Shown here piece after piece: positions 1 through 6,100 of a DNA stretch of 6,153 nucleotides. The position numbers were made by a program, and so were the translations under genes. The stretch spans positions 1 to 6,153 of the forward strand of contig CAUCOL010000121.1 of assembly GCA_958444395.1 (NCBI GenBank), written 5' to 3'. The DNA is from an uncultured Lachnospiraceae bacterium (GTDB lineage: Bacteria > Bacillota > Clostridia > Lachnospirales > Lachnospiraceae). The notes under the pieces are model-generated. The model searched no databases, had not been told where the DNA came from, and worked only from the letters and a program-made list of their open reading frames with translations. Each line of letters starts with the position of its first letter. Position 1 is the stretch's first letter.

Positions 1-1673
1 ATTTTTGTCGTTGGTCCCTCTAACGGAATATAAATCGTTGAACCGTTTGTTTGTATATAGGTCACGACAACAGAGAATTTCTCGCTGGCAGCTACATTGA
101 CGGTTGCCGGGAGAGTCACCGTGTGATACCCGTTCTTCGTGATCGTACCGGAGGTCGTACATGCTTCGATCAATGTACCGCTGACCGGTGATGAAGAGGT
201 GACGTTTCGATAGATCTCAATCTTATATTTCTGATTGTCAGACAGGGTGTAAAAGGAAACGGCGCGAAGCTGCTGCGGACTACTGCTGTCAGCCGTAAAG
301 ATATTCGCTGTTTTTATATTGCCTGCTGAGGTATACTGGGCGTTGCTCCAGCCAAAGCCATCGTATTGATAGACAGTATCGTAGTTATCTGCCGGTTCGA
401 TCTGGAAGGAAGTAATATCGCAGATCGACGGCTCATAATAGGACAGCCAGAAATAACCATTATCATTTGCTTCCGTACCATAACTGTTGGCGATCAGCCA
501 GGCACCATTACCGGCAGGCTTGGAATGGAAGTTGGAAGCAGAGTAGGAATCATTCCAGCCGACGATCGTAACGCAGTGGTTGGCAGCATTGACGGAACGG
601 GAGCCGGTATATGCAGTCTGATAGTAAGCTGAGCTTCCGGAACGGTTTGAAAGATAACTCTTATCATAGTATACGGCGATATCCAAAGCCCCGTTATCCA
701 GAATCGACTGTTTCATTTCTGTGATCATGGAGGAATTACTGTAATAGTAGTTGTTTGTAAACATATATTCGTCAATACAGTCTGCCTGCTGCATATGGGC
801 GAGAGCACTGTAGCGCATGTTTTCCATCTGCTGCATGGAGAGTGCCATCTGCTGCATCTGTGCATCGGTATCTGCTGTAAACGGTGCATTGGCTTCAGCT
901 ACGACACCGGACCATTTGGCAAGGGTAAAGATGGCAAGAATGGATGAACCGCCATTTTCATAAGGGAATGTGCTACTCCCTGTCAGAGAAAACGGGTTGG
1001 AAGCAGTCACCAGACCATCACCATACATCGGATCACTGGTGTTGGTAGATGGTGAGTAAGAAAACCACGCAAGATGGCTTTCGGACAGATCTGCAGTATC
1101 CGGTGTCAGAAGACCGGATTTCAGACCGTAGGATTCAATCGCTTTGACGGCGGCAAAAGCCCAGCAGCAGCCGGTGACACCCTGATCCTTGATCGATGTT
1201 GTCAGATTCTGCGTACACAGATCGTAAGAAGAAGGGAGTTCGGTGGCTTTCTTCGTAGTGCGTCCGGCAGGTGTATTCTCACCGGACGTCTGCGCAGAGT
1301 CATTGCGTGTATTCTGCGTATCACTTTGCGGATCATAGACACGCCCGGCGGCATCCTCCAGATGGGAACGGACCAGTCCTCCGTCATGAACCTCGTCTAT
1401 ACGTGTCAGGATCCCGCTGTCCGGTGCTGACGTAGAAACGGTGTCTGCCTGTTCCACGGCGGAATCTGCGGCAGTCGTATCAGTCTGCCCCTGGGAAGAG
1501 CGTGCAGTAGTCGTGCCTGTCTGTTCTGCTGTTGCTTGTACTGTGGCATTGCCGGTAGTCTCCGCCAGCACATTTGCAGCCGGCAGGGAGAGTGTCAGTG
1601 CGCAGGCGAGCAGTACGCCCGCATATCTGCGTAATGTCAGTTTACCGTGTGAACGTATAAAATGTTTTACCAT
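1..1673 (-). CDS. Secreted C1 (papain-like) cysteine protease with C-terminal lectin-like domain, C-terminus cut by window edge
   Basis: The reading frame is open for 557 codons from ATG at 1673-1671 to the left edge, with no stop. A GAGG ribosome binding site (1680-1683) sits 6 bases upstream of the ATG. Residues 1-37 form a signal peptide: a basic start, a hydrophobic core around 17-36 and a likely cut after VLA-37. Residues 38-145 are a Thr/Ser/Ala/Gln-rich linker. The C1 peptidase domain follows: Gln164 (oxyanion hole) and catalytic Cys170 in GCCWAF, His366 in NHCVTIVGW, and Asn396 in LIANSYG, where Tyr replaces the usual Trp. From about 420 on, a segment with VYQYDGFGW and beta-rich sequence resembles the lectin-like domain that follows C1 peptidases in many Clostridia. 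The protein is inferred to be exported and to degrade extracellular or wall-associated protein; its substrate is unknown. LLAC24 resembles a lipobox, but the hydrophobic stretch continues past it, so signal peptidase I is favoured. Confidence 0.92.
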   Translation of the reverse strand, partial: MVKHFIRSHGKLTLRRYAGVLLACALTLSLPAANVLAETTGNATVQATAEQTGTTTARSSQGQTDTTAADSAVEQADTVSTSAPDSGILTRIDEVHDGGLVRSHLEDAAGRVYDPQSDTQNTRNDSAQTSGENTPAGRTTKKATELPSSYDLCTQNLTTSIKDQGVTGCCWAFAAVKAIESYGLKSGLLTPDTADLSESHLAWFSYSPSTNTSDPMYGDGLVTASNPFSLTGSSTFPYENGGSSILAIFTLAKWSGVVAEANAPFTADTDAQMQQMALSMQQMENMRYSALAHMQQADCIDEYMFTNNYYYSNSSMITEMKQSILDNGALDIAVYYDKSYLSNRSGSSAYYQTAYTGSRSVNAANHCVTIVGWNDSYSASNFHSKPAGNGAWLIANSYGTEANDNGYFWLSYYEPSICDITSFQIEPADNYDTVYQYDGFGWSNAQYTSAGNIKTANIFTADSSSPQQLRAVSFYTLSDNQKYKIEIYRNVTSSSPVSGTLIEACTTSGTITKNGYHTVTLPATVNVAASEKFSVVVTYIQTNGSTIYIPLEGPTTK

Positions 1674-1700
1674 ATCATTCCTCATTTCTAAAAAATCATG

Positions 1701-1751
1701 TTAATAACGCAGATAATCTGCACGATCTCCGTGCGAAAACTGAGTTATTAA
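1701..1751 (-). promoter_or_regulatory. Foldable element in the 5' leader of the protease gene
   Basis: A perfect 8-bp closing stem (TTAATAAC 1701-1708 with GTTATTAA 1744-1751) encloses two small hairpins. These are GCAGA/TCTGC (1709-1713 with 1717-1721) and GCACG/CGTGC (1720-1724 with 1730-1734), which overlap by two bases. Read on the minus strand, a run of six T follows shortly after (1695-1690), then the ribosome binding site and start of the protease. It could be a leader attenuator, a protein-binding operator or a chance fold. The inverted repeats are seen directly; any regulatory role is inferred. Confidence 0.35.
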
Positions 1752-1777
1752 ACTTTTGTGAAGCAAATTCAAACATA

Positions 1778-1806
1778 TTGAGAAAGAAAAACTTCTGTGT
1801 TATATT
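1778..1806 (+). promoter_or_regulatory. Sigma-A type promoter for the popT-like gene
   Basis: The -35 box TTGAGA (1778-1783) matches the consensus at 5 of 6 positions. After a spacer of exactly 17 bases comes the -10 box TATATT (1801-1806), also 5 of 6. Transcription would start near 1813, giving a leader of about 155 bases. A second, weaker -10-like TATTAT lies at 1918-1923 without a good -35 partner. Confidence 0.6.
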
Positions 1807-1957
1807 ATTTGTATTGTTTCGGCATATCCCCGGTATTTCAACGGTCTGTAAGAGGCAGTACGTTGGATGAGGGAGTAGATTTCTATCTATTTTACCAAGT
1901 TACTTACTTATTGTACATATTATACGGATAAATTGTGTCGAAAAAATGTTATCAAAT

Positions 1958-1962
1958 GGAGG
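1958..1962 (+). promoter_or_regulatory. Ribosome binding site deciding the popT start
   Basis: GGAGG lies 6 bases before ATG at 1969. It rules out the in-frame TTG at 1933, which has no comparable site and would place the Shine-Dalgarno sequence inside the gene. Confidence 0.85.
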
Positions 1963-1968
1963 TTGAAA

Positions 1969-2817
1969 ATGAATTTTTTTAAGGACGTATTAAAGGGCGT
2001 TGTGATTGGAATAGCAAATGCGATTCCGGGAGTAAGCGGTGGAACGATGATGGTTTCTATGGGCATTTACGATAAGATCATCTACAGCGTCACACATCTG
2101 TTTTCTCAGCTGAAGAAAAGTATTATGACGCTTCTTCCCTATTTTGTAGGTATGGCAGTCGGCATCGTCGGACTGGCATTTTGCATCAAGGCATTATATG
2201 CCAATGTTCCATTTCAGACAAGTATGCTGTTTATCGGTCTGATCCTGGGCGGTATCCCGATCCTGACCGGACATTTGAAAGGAAAGAAGATCGGTGTACC
2301 GCATGTTGTTGTATTTCTGATCTTCTTTGCCGGTATTATCCTGATGCAGTATCTGGGCGGTGCCGGAGAGGATGTTGTACTTACGACGGATCTGGTATCC
2401 CTGATCAAGCTGTTCTTCGTCGGTGTCGTTGCTTCTGCGACGATGGTTATTCCGGGAGTCAGTGGTTCTATGATGTTGATGATCATGGGATATTATAATC
2501 CGGTGATCACATCGATTACAGATTTTATTACGGCATTAAAGGCCGGTGATGTGCAGCAGCTGTTGCACATCTGCATTATCCTGATTCCGTTTGGCCTGGG
2601 GGTAGTGATCGGTATCTTTGCGATCGCCAAGCTGATCGAGATCCTGTTAGAGAAGTTTGAAGCACTGACATACTGTGCGATCATGGGTCTGGTGATCTCT
2701 TCACCGGTGGTCATTCTGATGGGAACTGCAATGGCAGGGATTACCGTGCTCACTGTTCTGACAGGCGTCGTAACGCTGGCGGTCGGTGTAGGTATTGCAC
2801 TTTGTCTTGGTAAATAA
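1969..2817 (+). CDS. popT: DUF368/PopT-family undecaprenyl phosphate translocase
   Basis: This 282-residue polytopic membrane protein carries the two half-repeats typical of DUF368: NAIPGVSGGT at residues 17-26 and MVIPGVSGSM at 159-168. Each is followed by a matching MGIY or MGYY motif (31-34, 173-176). Hydrophobic segments fill most of the chain, and length and layout fit the family. DUF368 proteins were shown to act as polyprenyl phosphate (C55-P) transporters, returning the lipid carrier to the cytoplasmic face for reuse in peptidoglycan and other envelope polymer synthesis; DedA-family UptA does the same job. The ATG at 1969 is chosen for its GGAGG site. The promoter at 1778-1806 probably drives the gene. 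An AI-2E family membrane protein gene lies 112 bases downstream on the same strand. Family assignment is firm; transport activity of this copy is inferred from the family. Confidence 0.9.
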   Translation: MNFFKDVLKGVVIGIANAIPGVSGGTMMVSMGIYDKIIYSVTHLFSQLKKSIMTLLPYFVGMAVGIVGLAFCIKALYANVPFQTSMLFIGLILGGIPILTGHLKGKKIGVPHVVVFLIFFAGIILMQYLGGAGEDVVLTTDLVSLIKLFFVGVVASATMVIPGVSGSMMLMIMGYYNPVITSITDFITALKAGDVQQLLHICIILIPFGLGVVIGIFAIAKLIEILLEKFEALTYCAIMGLVISSPVVILMGTAMAGITVLTVLTGVVTLAVGVGIALCLGK

Positions 2818-2827
2818 TACAGGAAAT

Positions 2828-2872
2828 CATCTGCCGGGTTCTTTTACCTGCCGGGCAGTCAGAAGATGTTTT
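2828..2872 (+). terminator. Possible weak terminator after popT
   Basis: CATCT/AGATG (2828-2832 with 2864-2868) and an inner GCC/GGC or CTGCC/GGCAG pairing form an imperfect stem just after the popT stop. TTTT (2869-2872) follows. The 8-base direct repeat CTGCCGGG (2831-2838 and 2848-2855) gives alternative pairings. The stem is interrupted, so read-through into the next gene is likely. Confidence 0.3.
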
Positions 2873-2929
2873 GCAGACAGATCATTTTGGAACTCTCAGA
2901 TTCTTTCATTTCAGTAAGGGGTGATATGT

Positions 2930-4057
2930 ATGGAGAATGACAAAAGAGAACTTCACAAGAAAATACTGGTCAATCTGGCGATAGGTGCCGGAGTCCTGTT
3001 GTTTGTGATATTTTTATTACCAAAGATACTAAGATTTTTTGCTCCGTTGATCATAGCGTGGATCGTTGCCCTGATCGCAACACCGCCGATCCGTTTCTTA
3101 GAGAAGCATATCAACATCGGCAAAAAGCATGGTACGGCGATCATTATCGTGCTGGTGCTTGTGGCGATCTGTGCGGCATTTTATGGAGTGGCTGCACTGG
3201 CGGTCATGCAGCTTAGCAATCTGGTGCATGAGCTGCCGGGGATATATACCAATGTGATGCAGAATCTGCAGGAAGCCTTCTATTCCCTGCATCAGAGATG
3301 GCATGTGATACCGGAGAATCTGCAGTCTTTGTTAAATACAAAAGAAACTGCTGCGAACGATTATATCATGACAGCCTTGAATGGACTGCAGTCCGGCACG
3401 TTCTCAAAGGTAGGAAATGTTGCCAGCTCTGTCATTGACTTTATCGTGTATCTGATCCTGACGATCCTTGCCTGCTACTTTATGACAGTAGAGAAGGATC
3501 ATATCAGCGAAACCGTACGCCGCCACACGCCGGACAGTGTGTTGCGGTTCTGGAATAAGGTGAAAAACATCTGTATGACAGCGATCGGTGGTTATTTCAA
3601 AGCACATTTCCAGATCATGATCGTGATTTTTTTTATCACAGTGATTCCGTTTATTATCATGGGAGTCCCATATAGCGGACTGCTGGCAGTGATCATCGCT
3701 TTTGTGGATTTTCTGCCGTTCTTTGGAGCGGGAACCGTACTCGGTCCGTGGGCGGTCTATGAACTGCTGACAGGTTCCTACCGTTATGGCATCATACTGA
3801 TCGTACTGTATTTTGTGATCATGATCGTGCGGCAGATCCTGGAGCCAAAGCTGGTCGGTGACAGCATTGGCATGAATCCGTTTGAGATTCTGATCTATAT
3901 GCTGATCGGTTACCGGATTGGTGGTATGCTGGGTCTGATCCTGGCGATCCCGGCAGGTATGATCATCATGGCATGCTACCGCGAGGGAATGTTTGACAGT
4001 TACATTCGTGGCATTAAGATCCTTGCGCAGGACATCAATTCCTACCGTAAATATTAG
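2930..4057 (+). CDS. AI-2E family transporter-like membrane protein (YtvI-like)
   Basis: This 375-residue protein has the AI-2E family (PF01594) layout. Two membrane segments lie at about 12-31 and 33-51 and a third at 69-95, followed by a soluble stretch at about 96-160. A segment at 163-187 and a hydrophobic C-terminal block from about 226 to 350 complete it. Hallmark motifs are DFLPFFGAGTVLGPW (260-274) and EPKLVGDSIGMNP (305-317). Some members have been reported to export autoinducer-2, others are Na+/H+ antiporters, and YtvI is linked to sporulation; the sequence cannot separate these, although Clostridia copies of this kind are often labelled YtvI. The ATG at 2930 is preceded by AAGGGGTGA, a good Shine-Dalgarno sequence 8 bases away. 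The in-frame GTG at 2921 lies inside that site and is rejected. No separate promoter is evident, so co-transcription with popT is plausible. Confidence 0.88.
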   Translation: MENDKRELHKKILVNLAIGAGVLLFVIFLLPKILRFFAPLIIAWIVALIATPPIRFLEKHINIGKKHGTAIIIVLVLVAICAAFYGVAALAVMQLSNLVHELPGIYTNVMQNLQEAFYSLHQRWHVIPENLQSLLNTKETAANDYIMTALNGLQSGTFSKVGNVASSVIDFIVYLILTILACYFMTVEKDHISETVRRHTPDSVLRFWNKVKNICMTAIGGYFKAHFQIMIVIFFITVIPFIIMGVPYSGLLAVIIAFVDFLPFFGAGTVLGPWAVYELLTGSYRYGIILIVLYFVIMIVRQILEPKLVGDSIGMNPFEILIYMLIGYRIGGMLGLILAIPAGMIIMACYREGMFDSYIRGIKILAQDINSYRKY

Positions 4058-4126
4058 GACATCAGCACATCAATGTCCGGATGTCTGTGTCAAATGATCA
4101 GATGGATTTCCCTATTACACATAAAA

Positions 4127-4214
4127 ATAAGCCTCGACATGAGGAACCACTTCTAAAAGTCAGACCTGAAATCTAACTTTTAGGAGAAAGGTTTGCCATC
4201 ATGTCGAGGCTTTT
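4127..4214. terminator. Long nested stem-loop, probable bidirectional terminator
   Basis: A perfect 14-bp outer stem (AAGCCTCGACATGA 4129-4142 with TCATGTCGAGGCTT 4199-4212) is followed inward by a bulged 6-bp stem (GGAACC 4143-4148 with 4190-4197). Then comes an 11-bp stem with one G-U pair (CTTCTAAAAGT 4150-4160 with ACTTTTAGGAG 4176-4186). A 15-base loop caps it. T-rich bases flank the outer stem on both strands: TTTT ends at 4214 on plus and ATTTTTA spans 4129-4123 on minus. Placement between converging genes suits a shared terminator. It is much longer than a normal terminator, so a small RNA or a dispersed palindromic repeat is also possible. Confidence 0.6.
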
Positions 4215-4282
4215 CTGTGGAAGAGGAAAATGCTCGTAACGTAGAGCGAAGCCAGCGAGAATTGCGAAACGCCGGTTTTGCC

Positions 4283-4314
4283 CACTTTGTTCTGCTCAGA
4301 GGCAGTGGAAAGTG
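4283..4314 (-). other. Hairpin immediately after the methyltransferase stop
   Basis: CACTTT (4283-4288) pairs with AAAGTG (4309-4314). Inside, after a 3 by 3 internal loop, CTGC (4292-4295) pairs with GCAG (4302-4305). It directly follows the stop codon on the minus strand but has no T run, so it may stabilise the mRNA end more than terminate transcription. Confidence 0.3.
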
Positions 4315-5172
4315 TCAGGACCAGCGCCCGGAAGCTCCGCAGGGAAGAACCAGTCCGTTGTGGGAGACGGGGAGTCCGATCTCCTGAGCCTCTACCGTGC
4401 CACCAAATTTTGGTGTAAGAGTCGTCTGCAGCATATAGCTTAATACGGCAGGCTGCAGTCCGGTCGTATAGGAGTTGATCAGGAAGAAGAGCGGATCATC
4501 CGACAGAATCTGCGTACACAGCTTGATGAACGGATAGACTTTCTCTTCGATCTTCCAGATCTCGCCTTTTGGACCACGTCCATAGGAAGGAGGATCCATA
4601 ATGATGCCGTCGTAATGATTGCCACGGCGGATCTCACGTTCGACAAATTTAACACAGTCATCAACCAGCCAGCGGATCGGAGCATCCGCCAGACCGGAGA
4701 GAGCGGCATTTTCCTTTGCCCATGTTACCATGCCCTTAGAGGCGTCTACATGCGTCACGCTGGCTCCGGCAGCAGCTGCTGCAAGAGTAGCACCACCTGT
4801 ATAGGCGAAAAGGTTCAATACCTTGACCGGGCGTCCGGCATGGCGGATCTTCTCAGAGAACCAGTCCCAGTTGACGGCCTGCTCCGGGAAAAGCCCGGTG
4901 TGTTTAAAATGAAATGGCTGCAGCTGGAAGGTCAGCTCTTTATAATGAATCTGCCATTTCTGTGGGAGGTCAAAAAATTCCCAGTCTCCACCGCCTTTAT
5001 TGCTGCGATGATAGTGCGCATTTAATTTTTTCCATGCCGGATTCTTTTTCGGCGTATCCCAGATAACCTGAGGATCCGGGCGAAGGAGGATATAATCACC
5101 CCAGCGTTCCAGCTTTTCACCCTGTGATGTATCGATTACTTCATAATCTTTCCATTGATCTGCAATCCACAT
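4315..5172 (-). CDS. Class I SAM-dependent methyltransferase, RlmI-like catalytic region without PUA domain
   Basis: This 285-residue protein has a Methyltrans_SAM type (PF10672) domain. The N-terminal part (YEVIDTSQGEKLERWGDY at 10-27, then LLRPDPQ to 35) and FKHTGLFPEQ (89-98) are typical of a bacterial subfamily related to the 23S rRNA methyltransferase RlmI. SAM-binding motif I is VLNLFAYTGGAT (118-129) with acidic Asp143 ending the next strand, and the catalytic-region motif is DPPSYGRG (193-200). The end, LVLPCGASGRW, is conserved-looking and places the stop naturally. RlmI itself carries an N-terminal PUA domain of roughly 70 residues that is absent here, so target nucleotide and even RNA substrate are uncertain. 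Start at ATG 5172 is supported by AAAGGA (5181-5186) 8 bases upstream; an upstream in-frame start at 5226 lacks a site. It lies 141 bases downstream of ispF on the same strand, so an operon is possible. Confidence 0.87.
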   Translation of the reverse strand: MWIADQWKDYEVIDTSQGEKLERWGDYILLRPDPQVIWDTPKKNPAWKKLNAHYHRSNKGGGDWEFFDLPQKWQIHYKELTFQLQPFHFKHTGLFPEQAVNWDWFSEKIRHAGRPVKVLNLFAYTGGATLAAAAAGASVTHVDASKGMVTWAKENAALSGLADAPIRWLVDDCVKFVEREIRRGNHYDGIIMDPPSYGRGPKGEIWKIEEKVYPFIKLCTQILSDDPLFFLINSYTTGLQPAVLSYMLQTTLTPKFGGTVEAQEIGLPVSHNGLVLPCGASGRWS

Positions 5173-5313
5173 TATTTTTATCCTTTCTGGTCCGTAACGT
5201 GTTCCATTGTCTGGACGGTTACACAATATACCTGTTCTGACAATTTGTTCTTATATATTCCGCTGTTATTTCCTGTAAGCGTTCCCTGCTGCTGTTTCTG
5301 CCTGTGCAGATGT

Positions 5314-5877
5314 TCAGCGGTTTGCGCAGCCGCCACATCCCTGACAGCCGGATGGGAGAGAAGCCGAAGCATTGTCCATATTATAGGAAGCCCCCATGTG
5401 CTCGTAGAGGGACGATATGCAGCAGATTGCCTGGGACGATATGCCGGAGCTATCGCCGGTAAATCCCAGTCCTTCTTCCGTCGTTGCTTTGATATTGACC
5501 CGATCGGTCTCGATCCCCAGTACGGAAGCGACATTTTCACGCATCGTGTCGATATAGTCACGCATTCTCGGACGCTGCGCAATGATCGTCGCATCAATAT
5601 TTTCAACCATGTAATTATTCTCTTCCAATAAAGAAGCAACATGCTCCAGCAGTTTCATGCTGGAAGCACCTTTATATGCCGGATCGGTGTCCGGAAAATG
5701 TTTTCCGATGTCGCCTAGGGCAGCAGCGCCCAGCAGTGCATCCATGATCGCATGGAGCAGCACATCCGCATCGGAATGTCCCAAAAGTCCTTTTTCGTAA
5801 GGAATCGTCACACCACCCAGTATCAGGTCACGGTCCTCTACCAGACGGTGTACATCATAACCCATTCCAACTCGCAT
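5314..5877 (-). CDS. ispF: 2-C-methyl-D-erythritol 2,4-cyclodiphosphate synthase (IspF) with Cys-rich C-terminal extension
   Basis: IspF converts CDP-methylerythritol 2-phosphate to methylerythritol 2,4-cyclodiphosphate with release of CMP, in the cytoplasmic MEP pathway to isoprenoids. The metal ligands Asp8, His10 and His42 fall at the same numbers as in E. coli ([18 protein letters not shown] at 34-42). DIG (56-58), FPDTDP (61-66) and [10 protein letters not shown] (132-141) are also present, so the active site looks complete. The family usually ends near residue 155-160, whereas this protein has 187 residues. The extra tail, about 157-187, ends in [11 protein letters not shown], a CxxCxxC pattern (Cys178, 181, 184), and a Cys pair lies at 152-153. 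The start at ATG 5877 has GAGG (5884-5887) 6 bases upstream. The earlier ATG at 5889 overlaps that site and is rejected. The methyltransferase gene follows on the same strand. Confidence 0.95.
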   Translation of the reverse strand: MRVGMGYDVHRLVEDRDLILGGVTIPYEKGLLGHSDADVLLHAIMDALLGAAALGDIGKHFPDTDPAYKGASSMKLLEHVASLLEENNYMVENIDATIIAQRPRMRDYIDTMRENVASVLGIETDRVNIKATTEEGLGFTGDSSGISSQAICCISSLYEHMGASYNMDNASASLPSGCQGCGGCANR

Positions 5878-5911
5878 AATCCACCTCATTTCTGAATAAA
5901 TATAGAATACA

Positions 5912-5939
5912 AATCCGCAGCCGGGTACCGGGAAGGATT
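5912..5939 (-). promoter_or_regulatory. Hairpin upstream of ispF
   Basis: AATCC (5912-5916) pairs with GGATT (5935-5939), and inside it CCGG (5921-5924) pairs with CCGG (5928-5931) around a GTA loop. It sits about 35-60 bases before the ispF start. No T run follows and no convincing promoter was found in 5890-5961, so it may be a leader fold or an operator-like site. Confidence 0.25.
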
Positions 5940-5955
5940 CGTATCAAAGAACAGT

Positions 5956-5992
5956 AACACAAAAGCCTTGAAGAATAACTCTTCAAGGCTTT
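5956..5992 (-). terminator. Intrinsic terminator of the tRNA unit
   Basis: A perfect 13-bp stem (AAAGCCTTGAAGA 5962-5974 with TCTTCAAGGCTTT 5980-5992) has a 5-base loop. On the minus strand it is followed by a T-rich tail extending the stem's TTT (TTTTGTGTT). It begins 5 bases after the tRNA-Met 3' end and lies before ispF, separating tRNA transcription from the ispF unit. Confidence 0.85.
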
Positions 5993-5997
5993 GGAAG

Positions 5998-6071
5998 TAG
6001 CGGAAGGGAGATTTGAACTCTCGACACTACGGGTATGAACCGTATGCTCTAGCCAACTGAGCTATTCCGCC
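5998..6071 (-). tRNA. tRNA-Met (CAT), elongator type
   Basis: This 74-base cloverleaf has anticodon CAT at 6037-6035, acceptor stem GGCGGAA/TTCCGCT with a G-U closing pair, a D arm containing AGCTCAGTTGGCTAGAGC, anticodon stem TACGG/CCGTA, and a T loop TTCAAAT. The T stem GAGAG/CTCCC has one A-C mismatch. The GGCGG start, TACGG/CCGTA anticodon stem and terminal CGCTA resemble the Bacillus elongator tRNA-Met. It lacks initiator features and does not look like the Ile2 (CAT) tRNA. No CCA is encoded; CTT follows the discriminator A, so CCA must be added enzymatically. Confidence 0.95.
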
Positions 6072-6073
6072 AT

Positions 6074-6100
6074 ATTTAATTAAATGATAGAATATCTATC
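6074..6100 (-). repeat. Two inverted repeats filling the tRNA-tRNA spacer
   Basis: A 12-base perfect palindrome ATTTAATTAAAT (6074-6085) is directly followed by a hairpin GATAGA/TCTATC (6086-6091 with 6095-6100) with a 3-base loop. Together they fill nearly the whole gap between the two tRNA genes. AT-rich spacers of this kind may take part in processing, but chance is possible given the base composition. Confidence 0.35.

Larger units (their letters stand above)
1674..1968. other. Divergent intergenic region between protease and popT-like gene
   Basis: These 295 bases hold no convincing gene. The protease side contains a ribosome binding site, a T6 tract on the minus strand (1690-1695) and a foldable inverted-repeat element (1701-1751). 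The other side has a promoter reading right (1778-1806), then about 155 bases of leader before the popT-like start. A weak hairpin in that leader (1874-1880 with 1885-1891) is followed by a few T residues. No known riboswitch class is recognised. No good sigma-A promoter was found for the protease; the best minus-strand candidate (TTGAAT 1772-1767 with TAATAA 1750-1745, spacer 16) is poor. Confidence 0.6.
4058..4314. other. Convergent intergenic region between YtvI-like gene and methyltransferase
   Basis: These 257 bases lie between two genes that end facing each other. They contain a small hairpin overlapping the YtvI-like stop (GGACAT 4057-4062 with ATGTCC 4073-4078), the long nested stem-loop at 4127-4214, and a stretch with GCGA three times at exact 9-base spacing (4246, 4255, 4264). 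A hairpin at 4283-4314 abuts the methyltransferase stop. No protein-coding gene is supported. Confidence 0.6.

Noticed and set aside
1599..1604. LLAC lipobox-like motif in the protease signal peptide, suggesting a lipoprotein
   Set aside because: The hydrophobic core continues beyond the Cys to VLA at 35-37, a better signal peptidase I site, and position -2 is a poor lipobox fit.
1074..1704. Plus-strand open frames of 87 and 118 codons opposite the protease
   Set aside because: They lie antisense to a gene with clear catalytic motifs and a signal peptide. Their composition mirrors the opposite strand's codons.
4201..4239. A 12-codon plus-strand frame (MSRLFCGRGKCS) with a purine-rich stretch upstream
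   Set aside because: The ATG is buried in the 14-bp stem, there is no downstream gene on the same strand for it to regulate, and the length is easily reached by chance.
4193..4387. A 64-codon plus-strand open frame starting TTG inside the long stem-loop
   Set aside because: It has a rare start within a hairpin arm and no family resemblance, and it overlaps the 3' end of the methyltransferase gene on the other strand.
4615..5025. A 136-codon plus-strand frame opposite the methyltransferase
   Set aside because: It is fully antisense to the methyltransferase motifs, with no ribosome binding site or recognisable domain.
5155..5642. Open frames of about 155 codons on both strands over the ispF 3' half and the following gap
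   Set aside because: They are shadows of ispF in other frames. The ispF frame carries all the family motifs.
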